Made by a program: the position numbers and the translations under genes
Shown here: piece after piece, positions 53,569 to 64,000 of the stretch
How the letters are laid out: every line of letters begins with the position of its first letter
How positions within the stretch are numbered: the first letter of the stretch is position 1
Assembly: GCA_001606155.1 (NCBI GenBank)
Contig: LODT01000028.1
Coordinates: 186,001 to 250,000 of the forward strand
DNA length: 64,000 nucleotides
Direction: 5' to 3'
Source of the DNA: Tieghemostelium lacteum
Taxonomy: Eukaryota > Evosea > Eumycetozoa > Dictyosteliales > Raperosteliaceae
Notes under the pieces: model-generated
The model's input: only the letters and a program-made list of their open reading frames with translations
Databases searched by the model: none
Told to the model about the DNA's origin: nothing

Positions 53569-55131
53569 ATGTTAAATCTAAATGATCCAACAAATGATAA
53601 TGAATTTGAAGATATAGATTATAACAGTACAAATAACAATAGTGATGATAATCCAATATTTTTTACAGGTACAGAATTTCTAAGACAATATACAGATGAT
53701 AATCAACATGATGATAATGATTCTGATGGTGAAGACAGAGAAGATCATTCATTTATAGAAGTTGAATCCTATAGACAACCACAAGATAAAGTAAAATTTA
53801 AAAGACTTTTAATACTATCAATGGGTGTATTATTAGCAGTAACATTAGCAATTGTATTATTCTTAATCATTCGTAGTACAACTATTACTAGTAGTGATAG
53901 TAGTAGTAGTTATAGTAGTTCCAGTAGTAATACATCACCGAATATAAAAACTACCAATCCACTAATAATTATATCATTAGATGGTTTTAGATGGGATTAT
54001 TTAAATAGAAATATAACACCAAATCTATTATCAATTTCTAGTGGTGCTGGTGTTAGAGCCAATTTTTCAATACCTCAATTCCCTTCCAAAACATTTCCAA
54101 ATCATTACTCTATTGCAACTGGACTTTTACCACAATATCATGGTATTATTAATAATCACATGTGGGATCCGCTGACGAATCAAACATTTAATATACATTT
54201 GAATGCTGATGAGTCTTATTGGTATTGGGGTGAACCAATTTGGGTAACAGCTGAAAAGAATGGTTTAACAACCTCATGTGTATACTTTCCAGGTTGTTCA
54301 GCAACCATTGAAAAGATTGAACCTACCTACAATATGAAACCCTATCAAACAAAATCTCCTCAACAGATTGTAGATATTATGAAAAATTGGACTGGACAAT
54401 ATCATCCAGATCTAATGCTTGCATATTTCTACAGTGTAGATAGTCAAGGTCACAATTTTGGACCTAATAGTCAACAAGTTGACGATGCAATAGTATCCGT
54501 TGACAATGCCATTGGAGATCTTCTAAACTACCTCAAAAATGAAAATATCTATGAGAATACAAATATTATAGTAGTCTCAGACCATGGAATGACACAACTC
54601 AACCAAAGTAAATGGATACTAATAGACAAATGTCTGACAAATATGAACAAAACCAATATCCTAATTGCAGATTATTCTCCAATTCTCTCTATATTTCCAG
54701 TGGAAGGCGGTCTAACTGCAAATGAGATTATGGATGCTCTAAAGAATTGTCATCCCAATTTAACAATGTATTTCAAACAAGATATTCCCGATGTTTTACA
54801 ATACAGTTGGATGGGAAACCAAAGAATTCCACCAATTATTGGTATTGCTGATTTGGGATGGTATACTACAGTCTCAGCTGACACCTATTTCTTACAAGGT
54901 GATCATGGATATATAACATCAGGTGAGACTGATATGATGAGTATCTTCCTTGCACACGGACCAAATATCAAACCACTATCAACTATCGATCCATTTTCCA
55001 ATTTGGAATATTTTAATTTTTTCACACATCTTTTAAATTTCACAACTGGTGTTTCATTACTACCAACAACCAATTCCACTAATACTCTAGTTGACTCTCT
55101 TTTCCAACCAAGTCAAAAAAAAATAAATTAA
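53569..55131 (+). CDS. Ectonucleotide pyrophosphatase/phosphodiesterase (ENPP family), type II membrane protein
   Basis: Single exon, 520 residues. Residues 1-79 are an acidic, Asn-rich cytosolic tail; 80-101 (LLILSMGVLLAVTLAIVLFL) form one membrane anchor; a Ser-rich stalk follows; the catalytic domain starts at PLIIISLDGFRWDYL. Metal ligands and nucleophile are present: Asp in SLDGF, Thr in FPSKTFPNHYS, Asp/His in YSVDSQGHNFGP and VVSDHGM, and His in GDHGY. The family hydrolyses nucleotide or lipid phosphodiester bonds outside the cell or in the secretory lumen. Substrate choice (nucleotide or choline phospholipid) cannot be read here. Many N-glycosylation sites fit a lumenal domain. Without the C-terminal nuclease-like domain it resembles ENPP4/5/6 in size. 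Confidence 0.92.
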   Translation: MLNLNDPTNDNEFEDIDYNSTNNNSDDNPIFFTGTEFLRQYTDDNQHDDNDSDGEDREDHSFIEVESYRQPQDKVKFKRLLILSMGVLLAVTLAIVLFLIIRSTTITSSDSSSSYSSSSSNTSPNIKTTNPLIIISLDGFRWDYLNRNITPNLLSISSGAGVRANFSIPQFPSKTFPNHYSIATGLLPQYHGIINNHMWDPLTNQTFNIHLNADESYWYWGEPIWVTAEKNGLTTSCVYFPGCSATIEKIEPTYNMKPYQTKSPQQIVDIMKNWTGQYHPDLMLAYFYSVDSQGHNFGPNSQQVDDAIVSVDNAIGDLLNYLKNENIYENTNIIVVSDHGMTQLNQSKWILIDKCLTNMNKTNILIADYSPILSIFPVEGGLTANEIMDALKNCHPNLTMYFKQDIPDVLQYSWMGNQRIPPIIGIADLGWYTTVSADTYFLQGDHGYITSGETDMMSIFLAHGPNIKPLSTIDPFSNLEYFNFFTHLLNFTTGVSLLPTTNSTNTLVDSLFQPSQKKIN

Positions 55132-56187
55132 TCTAGTCAGGTAAATCTAGATTATTAATAACTAAAACAATGGTAGATGGTGAAGATGAAGTAAACATCA
55201 GAGAACTACGTACTGGTCATAGAGAACAACTTACTAAAAGATCTCTATCTAAAAAATAAATTATATATAAAAGTATATTTATAAAGTATCAAAACTTAAA
55301 GTTTTTATTTCCATTTATTTTTGTAAAAACCATTTGTCGTTTTAGGGTGTTTTATAGAGAAAGACAGCACTATCAAAGACCTCACTCAGAAAATATCATT
55401 TAAGCAAAAAGACAGCTCTTTGAAACAGATTAAAATTGATATTCTCGTTAAGACTATTGAGCAATCTAGTGTTGCAATGAAAGAGATTTCTCATCAACAT
55501 AATTTAGATGAAAATCAATGGCCTGGTTGGATTTCTGAAAATGTAAATAAGAGATTCTTATTTATTTACATCGTAATCAATAATAATAATAACTTATAAA
55601 TAATAAATCTTAATCATATTTTAACTTTTTCTTTGGATATGACTAAAAATAGCTATTTGAAAAGATGGTTAAATACCAATGGATTCTACTACATTTTTAC
55701 AATATTTGAAATTAAATATGAAGAAATTAGATGAAACATTTATAGAGGAAAAGAGAATTTTCTGACTTTTTTAAACAGTGAAATTAATTTTATTAAATTT
55801 ACAAAGCTTAAATAAACAAACTTCTATATCAATAATCAATCACTAAAATATAAACTATGTTTCATAGTGATATTACCGATCTAAAATACAAAATAGATAA
55901 GCAAAATAAGAAAATAAAAAAACAACAAAAGGAGCTGGATTTGCTTAAAAAGGACTTGGATTTGTTAAAAGATGAAATGGTGCAACTTAAAATAGTGTCA
56001 CAGCTTTCAAGGGAGAATAAAACACTAAAAAATGAGAGAGATACAAAATTTATAGGTAAATCTACCAGTGACCCAACCAATATAACGTTGTTTTATTTGA
56101 TGTAACCACAACCATTACAACAACCAGTACAAACATCCCTGCCACCTCTAGAGGTACCTTTAAATTATAGATAATAAATATTAAATT
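55132..56187. other. Spacer with coding-like remnants
   Basis: About 1 kb between ENPP and TRAP1 (convergent) with at least three coding-like plus-strand pieces: near 55171-55258 (DGEDEVNIRELRTGHREQ), near 55345-55541 (KDSTIKDLTQKISFKQKD to NQWPGWISEN, ending at a GTAAAT donor-like site) and near 55685-55765 (FLQYLKLNMKKLDETF). They could be exons of one unresolved gene, but no consistent set of splice phases emerged, so decay is more likely. A small coiled-coil frame at 55857 is listed separately. Confidence 0.45.
55857..56105 (+). CDS. Small coiled-coil protein, possibly a remnant
   Basis: An 82-codon frame with its own ATG. Residues 5-62 are strongly heptad-like (KYKIDKQNKKIKKQQKELDL and LLKDEMVQLKIVSQLSRENK), a clear coiled coil. 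Downstream (about 56103-56170) a Gln/Pro-rich stretch (PLQQPVQTSLPPLEVP) might be a further exon; a GTAAAT donor-like site lies at about 56056. No start-region support or homolog is visible. It may be the tail of the decayed gene just upstream, or a small real gene. Confidence 0.35.
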   Translation: MFHSDITDLKYKIDKQNKKIKKQQKELDLLKKDLDLLKDEMVQLKIVSQLSRENKTLKNERDTKFIGKSTSDPTNITLFYLM

Positions 56188-58374
56188 TTATTTTGTTAAA
56201 ACTTTATCTAAAATCTTGTTGAGTCTTGGAATGATTTCTCTGGTGTCATCAAAAAGACCAGCGGTAATGAGAGCATTATCAATAATTTGTTCGGCAACTA
56301 ATTGTGCAACTTCAGGGTTTTGTTCTCTGGTACTATTGAGTTTTAGAATGATTGGATGATTCATATTGAATTCAACTTGTTGTTTAGCCATTTGATGTTG
56401 TTTATTTGGCTCCATCATTTTCATCATTCTTCTAAAGGTTGCAGATTCATGATCTACAACAATGGCAGGTGCTGAGATGGATCTTTGAGTTGGAGAGGCA
56501 CCTGAAAGTTTATCAGCTACAGCTTCTTGAATCCAAGATAGGAACCCATCAATTTGCTCTTTAGATAGAGTATCTTGTTTTTTCTCTTGATTTTGGTTGA
56601 GGAATTCTTCAGCCTCTTTAGATTCTACACTGACAACTTTTTTGTCACCGTAATGACCGATATTGGTGAGAACAAACTCATCCAAGGAATTATAAGTAAA
56701 GATAACTTCAACATCTTTCAATTGGAATGGTTCAAAGTATGGAGAGGTTTCAGCAACATTTCTAGAGGTTGCAGGCATAAAATAGATTTGTTTTTGATCT
56801 GGTTTCATTCTTTTTACATAGTCATCCAGTGAACATGGAGAGTCCTCAGTGCTCTTTGAGGACTCAAATCTTAAAAGTCTAGAGATTTCATCTTTCCATT
56901 TAAAGTCAGTAATAATACCCTCTTTGAAAAATCCTTGAAACTCTGACATGAACTTATTAAATTTAATTGGATCCTTTTTGGATTCCTCATCGAGATTCTT
57001 GAGAATTCTCTTTACCAAAACCTGAGAGATTCTCTGAATTAGACCATTGTCTTGTAGATGTTCTCTAGAGACATTTAATGGGATATCTTCACTGTCTACA
57101 ACACCTCTAACAAATCTCATCCAGTCTGGTAGAATACCTTGAGCCTTCTGTTGAATCAGTACTCTTCTACTAAACAATGATACACCAGGTTCCATTCTAC
57201 CCATACCATACTTTTCCATATGTTGAGAGGGAATATAGAATATCGATCTGATGCTCAATGGTGAATCGGTACTAAAGTGGATGTTATAAGTAGGTGTATC
57301 ATAAGACTTTGACAAGAACTGATAGAATTCTTTATGTTCTTCAGCAGTGATTGCATTCTTATTCATAGTCCACAATGGTCTAATAGTATTCACTGAATGT
57401 CCATTCAAATAAATTGGGAAACCCACAAAATTACTATACTTTTTGATAATATTTTCAACTGACTGTTTTTTGCTATATTCATAGGCATTAGGCTTCAAAT
57501 GAATGATAATCTTTGTGCCACGTTGTACACCATCAGCTTCTGAAATTTGGTAACTTCCAGAACCATCACTCTCCCAAAGGTATCCTTTTGAGCCTTTCTT
57601 TGCACTCTTAGTATAAATCTTAATCTGATGACCAACCATAAAGCATGAATAGAAACCAACACCAAATTGACCGATAATCGATGCCTTGTCAGTTTGTTCA
57701 CCTAATTTCTGAAGAAACTCTTTAGAACCAGAGTACCCAATCTTACCAAGATTCTTAATCATCTCTTCTCTAGACATACCAATACCAGAGTCCTGAATAA
57801 TCAAAGTCTTCTTATCTTCATCAGTACTGATTTTAACTTCAAATGGAATCTCAGGATCCTGAATCTCCGAAGCTGATGTCAATTGCATATGTTTAACTTT
57901 TTCCATTGCATCAGAACTATTAGAAATCAATTCTCTAATGAATACTTCTTTCTCTGTATACAATGATTCAGCTACAATATGTAAAATCTTTTGTGTCTCT
58001 GTTTGAAAATCATGTTTTTCAGAGAGACCAATTACTTTTTCGGTCTCCTCAATCAATTGATCAGTTTTAGTCTTATCATTTTCTTCAGGTGGAATTTCAT
58101 CATCAACCTCTGCAGCTGATTTTGTACTATAAAATCTATTATTATTATTATTTTGAATTATACTTTTTACATTGTTATTTGATTTAATCAAATTTACATT
58201 ATTTGAACTTAACAATGATAATTTCTATATCGAACAATTTGGTGATTAATAAAGAGTTTTTTATTATTTTAAAAATATACGACTTACATTAACATTTGAA
58301 TTAAATTTATTATAAGATAATAATAAATTATTAGATTTTGAGAGTAATCTACTGAATCCTCTTTGTAAGAACAT
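56188..58374 (-). CDS. trap1: TRAP1, mitochondrial HSP90 chaperone
   Basis: Exons 58288-58374 and 56188-58224 (63-base intron, phase 0) give 707 residues. The N terminus MFLQRGFSRLLSKS is an arginine-rich mitochondrial presequence without acidic residues. The GHKL ATPase domain has the HSP90 signature KEVFIRELISNSSDAMEK, DSGIGMSREEMIKNLG and IGQFGVGFYS. The middle domain carries the catalytic-loop Arg block (PLNVSREHLQDNGLI). The C-terminal dimer domain lacks a MEEVD end, as expected for TRAP1. In other species TRAP1 folds matrix proteins and tunes respiration; the dictyostelid homolog has also been found outside mitochondria. The short first exon codes only for the presequence. 3' end is convergent with the decayed stretch. 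Confidence 0.96.
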
Positions 58375-58547
58375 ATTTTGATAATTAACGAATAAAAAAA
58401 AAAAAAGATTTTTGAGTAACTCAAATATTACCTATCAAAAAAACGAACGCAACTCATTGAAATTTAAAATAAAAAACAATGAAATTTAGATTTTTATATA
58501 AAATTTAATTTATTAATAGGTTTACAGAGGAGATAATAAGTATAATT

Positions 58548-60192
58548 TTAGAGTCCAGAAAATGAGAAATAATCTAACCAACCAGCTTTAGTCTGGAAGA
58601 CATTAGAGATTTTAGTCCATTGATTCTCTTTGATATTGTACACTGAAATACTATCTGTTGTTGAACTACTGTCTTGAAGATAATAGAAGTAAATTAGACC
58701 TTTAGGTTGATCCAAATGAATTTTGCAGTGCAAAAGTGGTCTCTTGTCAGTTGCGGCTATTGGGAATGGTTGTAGGACTTTACTTGATTTATCACTAGGA
58801 TCATATCTAAAGAATGTAAATTGTTGACCCATACAATAACAATACTTTGTTTGTGTATCAAAACATCCTGTAACCACACCAAATCCACCTTTAATCTGGG
58901 CCTCGGTTGCCTTATAAATAGGTTCAACTATACCAGTATTGACATTGAATCTGTCAATTCTGTTCATGTAACTTTCTTTACTATTGTTTTGACCAAATAC
59001 ATAAACGAAATCACCGTCAATGGAAAGTGAATGGAATCTTGAGGTAACTGGTAACTCACCAACACTCTCAAATGTTTGAGTTGATACATGGAATTTATAA
59101 ATATCTCTACCAGCTTTAAAGTTTGCTTCATCACCATTATTAGCACCACCTACAATATAAACATACTGTTTACCATCATAAATAGTTGGTTGATACCATG
59201 TTTTTTCTCTATTAGTTGTCCAATCACCAGTAACCCAAACTGGATTTTTTTCTTTGGTATCTAACATGTAATATTTTCTCGAACCAAATAATATTAACAT
59301 ACCATCTGCTGAATTATTCTATTTTTAAAATATTATTAATATTCAAATAAAATTATTAGATTGAAAATAAACTTACTTGATAAAGATAACCATTATTATT
59401 ACTTGGTGGTTGACCTACAGCTTCATTACCCACTATTAAAGTAGTTTCATCATGGTTGATATTAATTCTTTCAACACCTTTTGAACTGTATCTATAAATA
59501 ATAGTATCATTATTATTTTTGTTGATTATATTTCTGAAACGTTTCTTTAGTTCCATGGTACCAATGGTATTGGATACGTTGATAATTAGAGATTCATTTA
59601 ATGATACCACTTGATAATCTTGGTTTTTACAATTATCGTCGCCGTTGGTATTTTTTTTAAATTTATAGTATTTCTCAAGTACCTGTGATTTCACCTCATC
59701 ACTATTCTGTTGATTGTTATTTGAAGATACTGGATCATGATCAACTTGTGAGACATCTTTAAATTCATGTAGAAATTCAGTAGATGATTGAATTTCATGT
59801 TCCAATTGTGAAACTATTGTAGTGTAAAGTTCAAGATTTTCATCTTGATAGGATTTCAATTCACGTTTGAGTTCAACCTCTTTAAAATGTAAAATATCGT
59901 GTAAATCTCTAAAGTGTTTACTGACAAGTTCTAATTGTGAATCGTATTTATCCTGAACTTGTATTTTGAATAGTTCATCATGTACCTTCTTATCTTCGCG
60001 CCAAAGGTTTAATTTATCATTTAAACCCGCAGAATCTTGTGCAATCTCTTGAATTACTTGATAATAATTCATTAAACTGTGTTGATGTTCTGAATTACAT
60101 TGTTTGCAAACTAATTGATTACACTGTTTACAATACTGTTCTGCTAGACTCAAATGTTTTTCAGCTGAACATTTTTCAATTACATGTGACAT
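58548..60192 (-). CDS. B-box zinc finger protein with coiled coil and kelch-like repeats (copy 2)
   Basis: Exons 59377-60192 and 58548-59318 (58-base intron, GTAAGT...ATAG, phase 0) give 528 residues. Residues 8-42 are a B-box (CSAEKHLSLAEQYCKQCNQL, CKQCNSEHQH). A coiled coil spans about 50-150 (ELKRELKSYQDENLELYTTI). The kelch-like propeller fills residues 250-528 (YVYIVGGANNGDEA, DFVYVFGQNNS, CYCMGQQFTFFRYDP). The layout and several phrases (YQDENLELY versus DDNLKIYFEM, then SQLEHEIQSS versus SQLEFKIQQS) show it is a paralog of 3774-5492. No RING is present. The intron sits at the start of the propeller and is absent from copy 1. Divergent from recA, 151 bases apart. Function unknown. Confidence 0.85.
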
Positions 60193-60343
60193 TATTACAC
60201 TATATTATATCCTCTCAATAGGATAGGTTAAAATCAAAAAAATTTTTTTTTTTTTTATTAAAAAATTCAGAAAATATCTCACTCAACACAATTCAGTTTA
60301 TTAAAATTTTCAATGAAATTTAATCAAATCAAATTCTTACAAT

Positions 60344-61388
60344 ATGATTAAAAATATTTCAAAATTATTTTATCACAAGAGACCCTATAGTACAAAACCA
60401 ACCAAATATGAATCTTATACTAAATCATGGTATGAGTTTGAGGGTTTAGAAAAACTCTCTGTAACCACTACTGGTATTGATAGTTTAGATTACCAACTAA
60501 AGATTAAAGGGTTACCTGAAAATCATATTATAGAAATTCACGGTGATTCCTCATCTGGTAAATCAACACTATCACTCTACCTTCTATCACAACTACAAAA
60601 ACAAAGTCATTACACATCCGTCACCAAAACAAAGAGTTTATACATTGACACTGAAAATTCATTTAATACTGAATGGGCAAAATTAAATGGTGTTGATGTT
60701 TCAAATTGTTTAGTAAATCAACCAAATTCATTTCAAGAGGCTATAAGGTTAATCCAAAGTTATCTTCAAAATAATAGAAATATAAAAACAGAAAAAAAGT
60801 ATATAATATTAGATAGTTTATGTGCATTACCATTATCACTGTCACCTAAAGACCAAATGGCAGAGATTAGTGATGCTTTAAAGATGTTTTCAGAAATGAT
60901 TAGAGATAGTGGTAGCACACTAATTCTAACCAATCAACTGAGATTTTCAATTCATGATGAAGAAATAATGCCATTTGCAAAGAACCTTATAAATAATTAC
61001 ATTGATATTAGTTTACAATTACAAAGAGATAGATATCTAGTTGATAAAAATAATAAAATTATAGGTACTAGAAATCAAATTTCAATTCAAAAAAATCATT
61101 TAGCACATCATTCTCCTGATGACTATAAAACCTTTAAATCCTTAAATTTATATAAACCAACATTTGATATATATTTTAAAGATGGAATTTCAATGTATGT
61201 ATACTATTTCCTCTGTATATTCACCAGATCATACATAAAAATAAATATTAATAAATGCAAAAAAAAGGAATAATGATATTATAACGTTATCAAAAATGTT
61301 GAATCTCACACCTCTTCACTCTGATCAAGATCTAGTGGATATTCAACAAATTAGAAATCAAAATAAAAAATTATTAAAATTACTGTAA
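60344..61388 (+). CDS. recA: RecA-type recombinase, mitochondrial
   Basis: Exons 60344-61194 and 61268-61388 (73-base intron, GTATGT...AAAG, phase 2) give 323 residues. The N terminus MIKNISKLFYHKRPYSTK is a mitochondrial presequence. Walker A is HGDSSSGKST (about 66-75); SLYIDTENSFNTEWAKLNGV matches RecA IDAEHALDP...LGV; Walker B is YIILDSLCALPLS; ILTNQLR matches the RecA NQLR block. The order is that of bacterial RecA rather than eukaryotic Rad51, consistent with mitochondrial or endosymbiotic origin; a mitochondrial RecA is known in Dictyostelium. The region after NQLR, which should hold DNA-binding loop L2 (GNPETTTGG in bacteria), is not recognisable, and the C-terminal domain is short. 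It could be a diverged second RecA paralog. Confidence 0.85.
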
Positions 61389-61589
61389 TATTAATCCTTT
61401 GATCAAGTTTTTAAAGCAATTGATTTTATAAAAAATCAGTCAGTTTTCGAGGTTGTTTTGAGGTGGGAAAAAAGTATCTTTGCATTTCTTAGGGTTTTTT
61501 TTTTAAGTATATCACTGATTTTTAAATATAAAGATTATAGGAACTATAGTTTTATAAGTTTAAACTTATTTCGTTTTTACAACTATACA

Positions 61590-64000
61590 ATGAAACATTT
61601 TTATGTGTTCATTTGTTTTTTAATTTTATATATATGTGGTAATTTAAATTTGGTTGAATCCGCAGCTCTAGTTTTTACAAGTGATAAGGTATATTCAAGT
61701 GGAGCTTGTGAACCTATCATGTACCTCTGGTTAAACCAAACCTCAACAGTACCTGATATGCCAGATGGAACTTTGGTACTATCTAATGTTAATACTGGAA
61801 ATTATGTTTTTAGATTCTCAGTTCCATTTTCACCTGGAAATACACAACAAAATATAATATATGAAGCCAATGGTACTGTATACCAAAAATCTGTAACTTA
61901 TGATTGTAAAGGTAAGATAATATAAAAATAATATTATCCATATTGTTTTATTAATTTTCTATAAAAATTAGATGTGCCATCAAATCTTACACTTTTAAGT
62001 AAAACACCACAATATTTTGGTGATAATATATTTCTTTACTATTTCCAAACACAGATTAATAGACCACTTCCAGTCGACCTTATAACTCCTATAATGGAGG
62101 GTATTGAAGGTGAGATTGGAAAAATTGTAGATGGTATAATGCAGGTTGAATTTAGATATGAATTTGATGATAACACACCACTAGAATACACCAAAGCACT
62201 ATCTATGTCATGGTATGGTGGATTTTCAAATTTACAATTTAGTACAAATGCATTATTTAGTTTTAAATACTGTAGTTATTCCAATGTTAATTTTCTTCCA
62301 TTATCATCACCATCCCCAAATGCCTATTCACAAGTATTTTTAAATAGTAATACAAGCGATTGCATATTTTCAGTAGCTTCAAATGCTGTATCATCTCTAA
62401 TGACTCCTATATTATACGATGGTACAAAATATACCTATCGTGCAAGTAATAGATTTGTAGGAACACAATTTAATACTGGGGGCTTCAGATTATCCAATGA
62501 ATACCCAGTTACTACTTTTGACAATATTGGAAATTACAACACCCCATATCAAGGTAACATTTCAACTCATTTATTTAATATCAAAATTTAATATTAATTT
62601 TCATTAAAAAATTTAGATCCAATGTCTATTCAAATAGTTACATCTACAGTAGTTGCAGTTAGATTTGGAAGTGTAGTCAATTTGAAATTTACAGCTGTTT
62701 TTATAAATGATACTCAAGTTGTTAGTTTTTCACAAAATATTGGAAATATATATTACCATCAACCATTCCCATTTGGAGCAGTTCAAAATCTAGGTACATC
62801 ATTAAATTTTAATTTTGATGTAATTTATTCAAAATTCTCAAAAAATGTTTCAGGGGTTGTAGGAAACCAAGGTCCTTTTGGTCCATTAGATTTATCACCG
62901 ACCTCAAGTGACATTTTGCCACCCACTTTATTAAAAGTTACATTTGAGTACATTGGAGAAGATGCTTTCCTCCTTCGAATTAATGCCAAAGATAATATAT
63001 CTGGTATTAAAAAAATATTTATGAAATCACAAGGTGGTGATTATACTGATTCATTGGATGGATTGAATTTGGCAGTTGGTAACATTCAGAATGGTCAATG
63101 GGAGAAAGTCTTACATTTCAAGTATCTCTATGTTCCAGGAGAGATATTAAAATGGGAGATAGTTGATTTTGCTGGAAATAATGTAGTTTATAAAAGTGGT
63201 GATCTTATTAGTATTCCAGTTATTAGTTTCCAAGATGCCATTATACCATTTAATCCATTGTATTCTATGATCACAATTCCAAAAATCACAGGAGTTTCAT
63301 TCCAAACTTCAAATTTGAATCTAGATCAAAGTCTTCAAAATACATTATACCTAAAAGTTAGTAATGGGTCACCACATTTTCTACCAACTCTTATTATAAC
63401 TCCATCTTATCAATTGGTTGATGTAAATGTTTTCCTTACATTTAATTCCACCTATAATCAAGCTCAGAGTCAATACGAATTCTCCATTACATTCCCTCCA
63501 AATTTGTCAAGCACACTAAATTATGGAATCGTTATGCCAACTAGTATTATACTAAGTCAGCAATTAGTTGCACAGTATGGTAATTCAGCCAAGATGCAAG
63601 TGACAGCTAGTAGAATTGACCAAATGCCACCTATGGTAAAAGTATTAGTACCATTTCAGTTTATAAATTCTACAACATGTTATGTTGGTCTCAACATTAC
63701 AATTGATGATATGGTTAATGGTTTCATGAATGGTGAGATTCTATTGACAAGTCAAAAGAATCGTATAGGATTATTCAAGAATTTTAATCAAAGTGATTTG
63801 ATAGGTGGTGATATTACAAGTGGAACCTATGAGGTTTTATTCTATATTGATATTGATGAGTGTACCCAACAAACATTCACTATTGCCTATATGAAACTTA
63901 CCGATAGAGGTGGTCATTTCAGTAGTACACAAAGTAAAGGTTATTTAGATTCAACTCTAATCGATCCATTAATGTTCATTGATGTTTCTCTTACTACATT
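61590..64000 (+). CDS. Large secreted or surface protein of a dictyostelid adhesion-type family, 5' part
   Basis: Exons 61590-61911, 61972-62553 and 62617 to beyond the window end; introns of 60 and 63 bases, both phase 1. At least 760 residues are visible. MKHFYVFICFLILYICGNLN is a signal peptide with cleavage near SAALV. The body is beta-rich with many N-glycosylation sites and repeating Ig/fibronectin-like modules (for example PPTLLKVTFEYIGEDAFLLR, FKYLYVPGEILKWEIVDFAG, where the DxxGN turn recurs). This pattern is typical of the large ComC/EGF-domain and Tgr-like surface protein families of dictyostelids, which act in cell signalling and adhesion. The EGF-like or membrane part would lie beyond 64000. 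Exact family is uncertain. Confidence 0.75.

Noticed and set aside
1-64000. CRISPR arrays, bacterial operons, Shine-Dalgarno sites
   Set aside because: The window is eukaryotic nuclear DNA with spliceosomal introns; no spaced direct-repeat array is present.

Overview
The window looks like nuclear DNA from a dictyostelid social amoeba. The grounds are very AT-rich spacers with long A and T runs, short introns (mostly 60-100 bases) with GTATGT or GTAAGT donors and TAG or CAG acceptors, TAA as the usual stop, Asn-, Gln- and Ser/Thr-rich runs inside otherwise conserved proteins, and ortholog content typical of amoebozoans. I cannot fix the species from the sequence alone. About 27 protein genes and one tRNA gene are supported, on both strands. 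I resolved most multi-exon genes by matching splice phases to the protein families. Layout: 1-13961 holds the 3' end of a mitochondrial ribosomal protein gene (mL45), an Rh-type ammonium channel, a B-box/kelch protein, a BTB/T1 protein, cyclin Y, syntaxin 5 and the mitochondrial rRNA methylase MRM1. 13962-15882 is a graveyard: a broken piece of a protein-primed DNA polymerase-like element, a coiled-coil exon remnant and a DUF4419 exon remnant. 15883-36633 holds ATG4, CDC25, GPHR, Sds22, an AMSH-type deubiquitinase, a small unknown protein, INTS7 and a BRPF-like PHD/bromodomain protein. 36634-38289 is a second decayed spacer with a duplicated coding-like segment, a tRNA-Leu(AAG) and another gene fragment. 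38290-64000 holds TAF1B, an unknown protein, a NUP50/zinc-finger nucleoporin, phosphoglycerate mutase, CNOT7/CAF1, a phosphopantetheinyl transferase, a BTB-BACK protein, an XPR1 phosphate exporter, an ENPP ectophosphodiesterase, a decayed stretch, mitochondrial TRAP1, a second B-box/kelch protein, a RecA homolog and the 5' part of a large secreted or surface protein. Most genes are housekeeping and not functionally clustered. Shared themes are mitochondrial function (mL45, MRM1, TRAP1, RecA), Pol I/Pol II transcription and RNA processing (TAF1B, INTS7, BRPF-like, CNOT7) and membrane traffic, autophagy and transport (syntaxin 5, ATG4, AMSH, GPHR, XPR1, Rh). Several genes are head to head with about 110-150 bases between start codons (29845/29959, 43793/43933, 60192/60344), suggesting shared promoters. 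The items I find most worth following are the duplicated segment beside the tRNA gene, the nucleoporin that combines a NUP50 N terminus with five RanBP2 fingers, the RecA with a degenerate L2 region, and the fossil/DUF4419 region.
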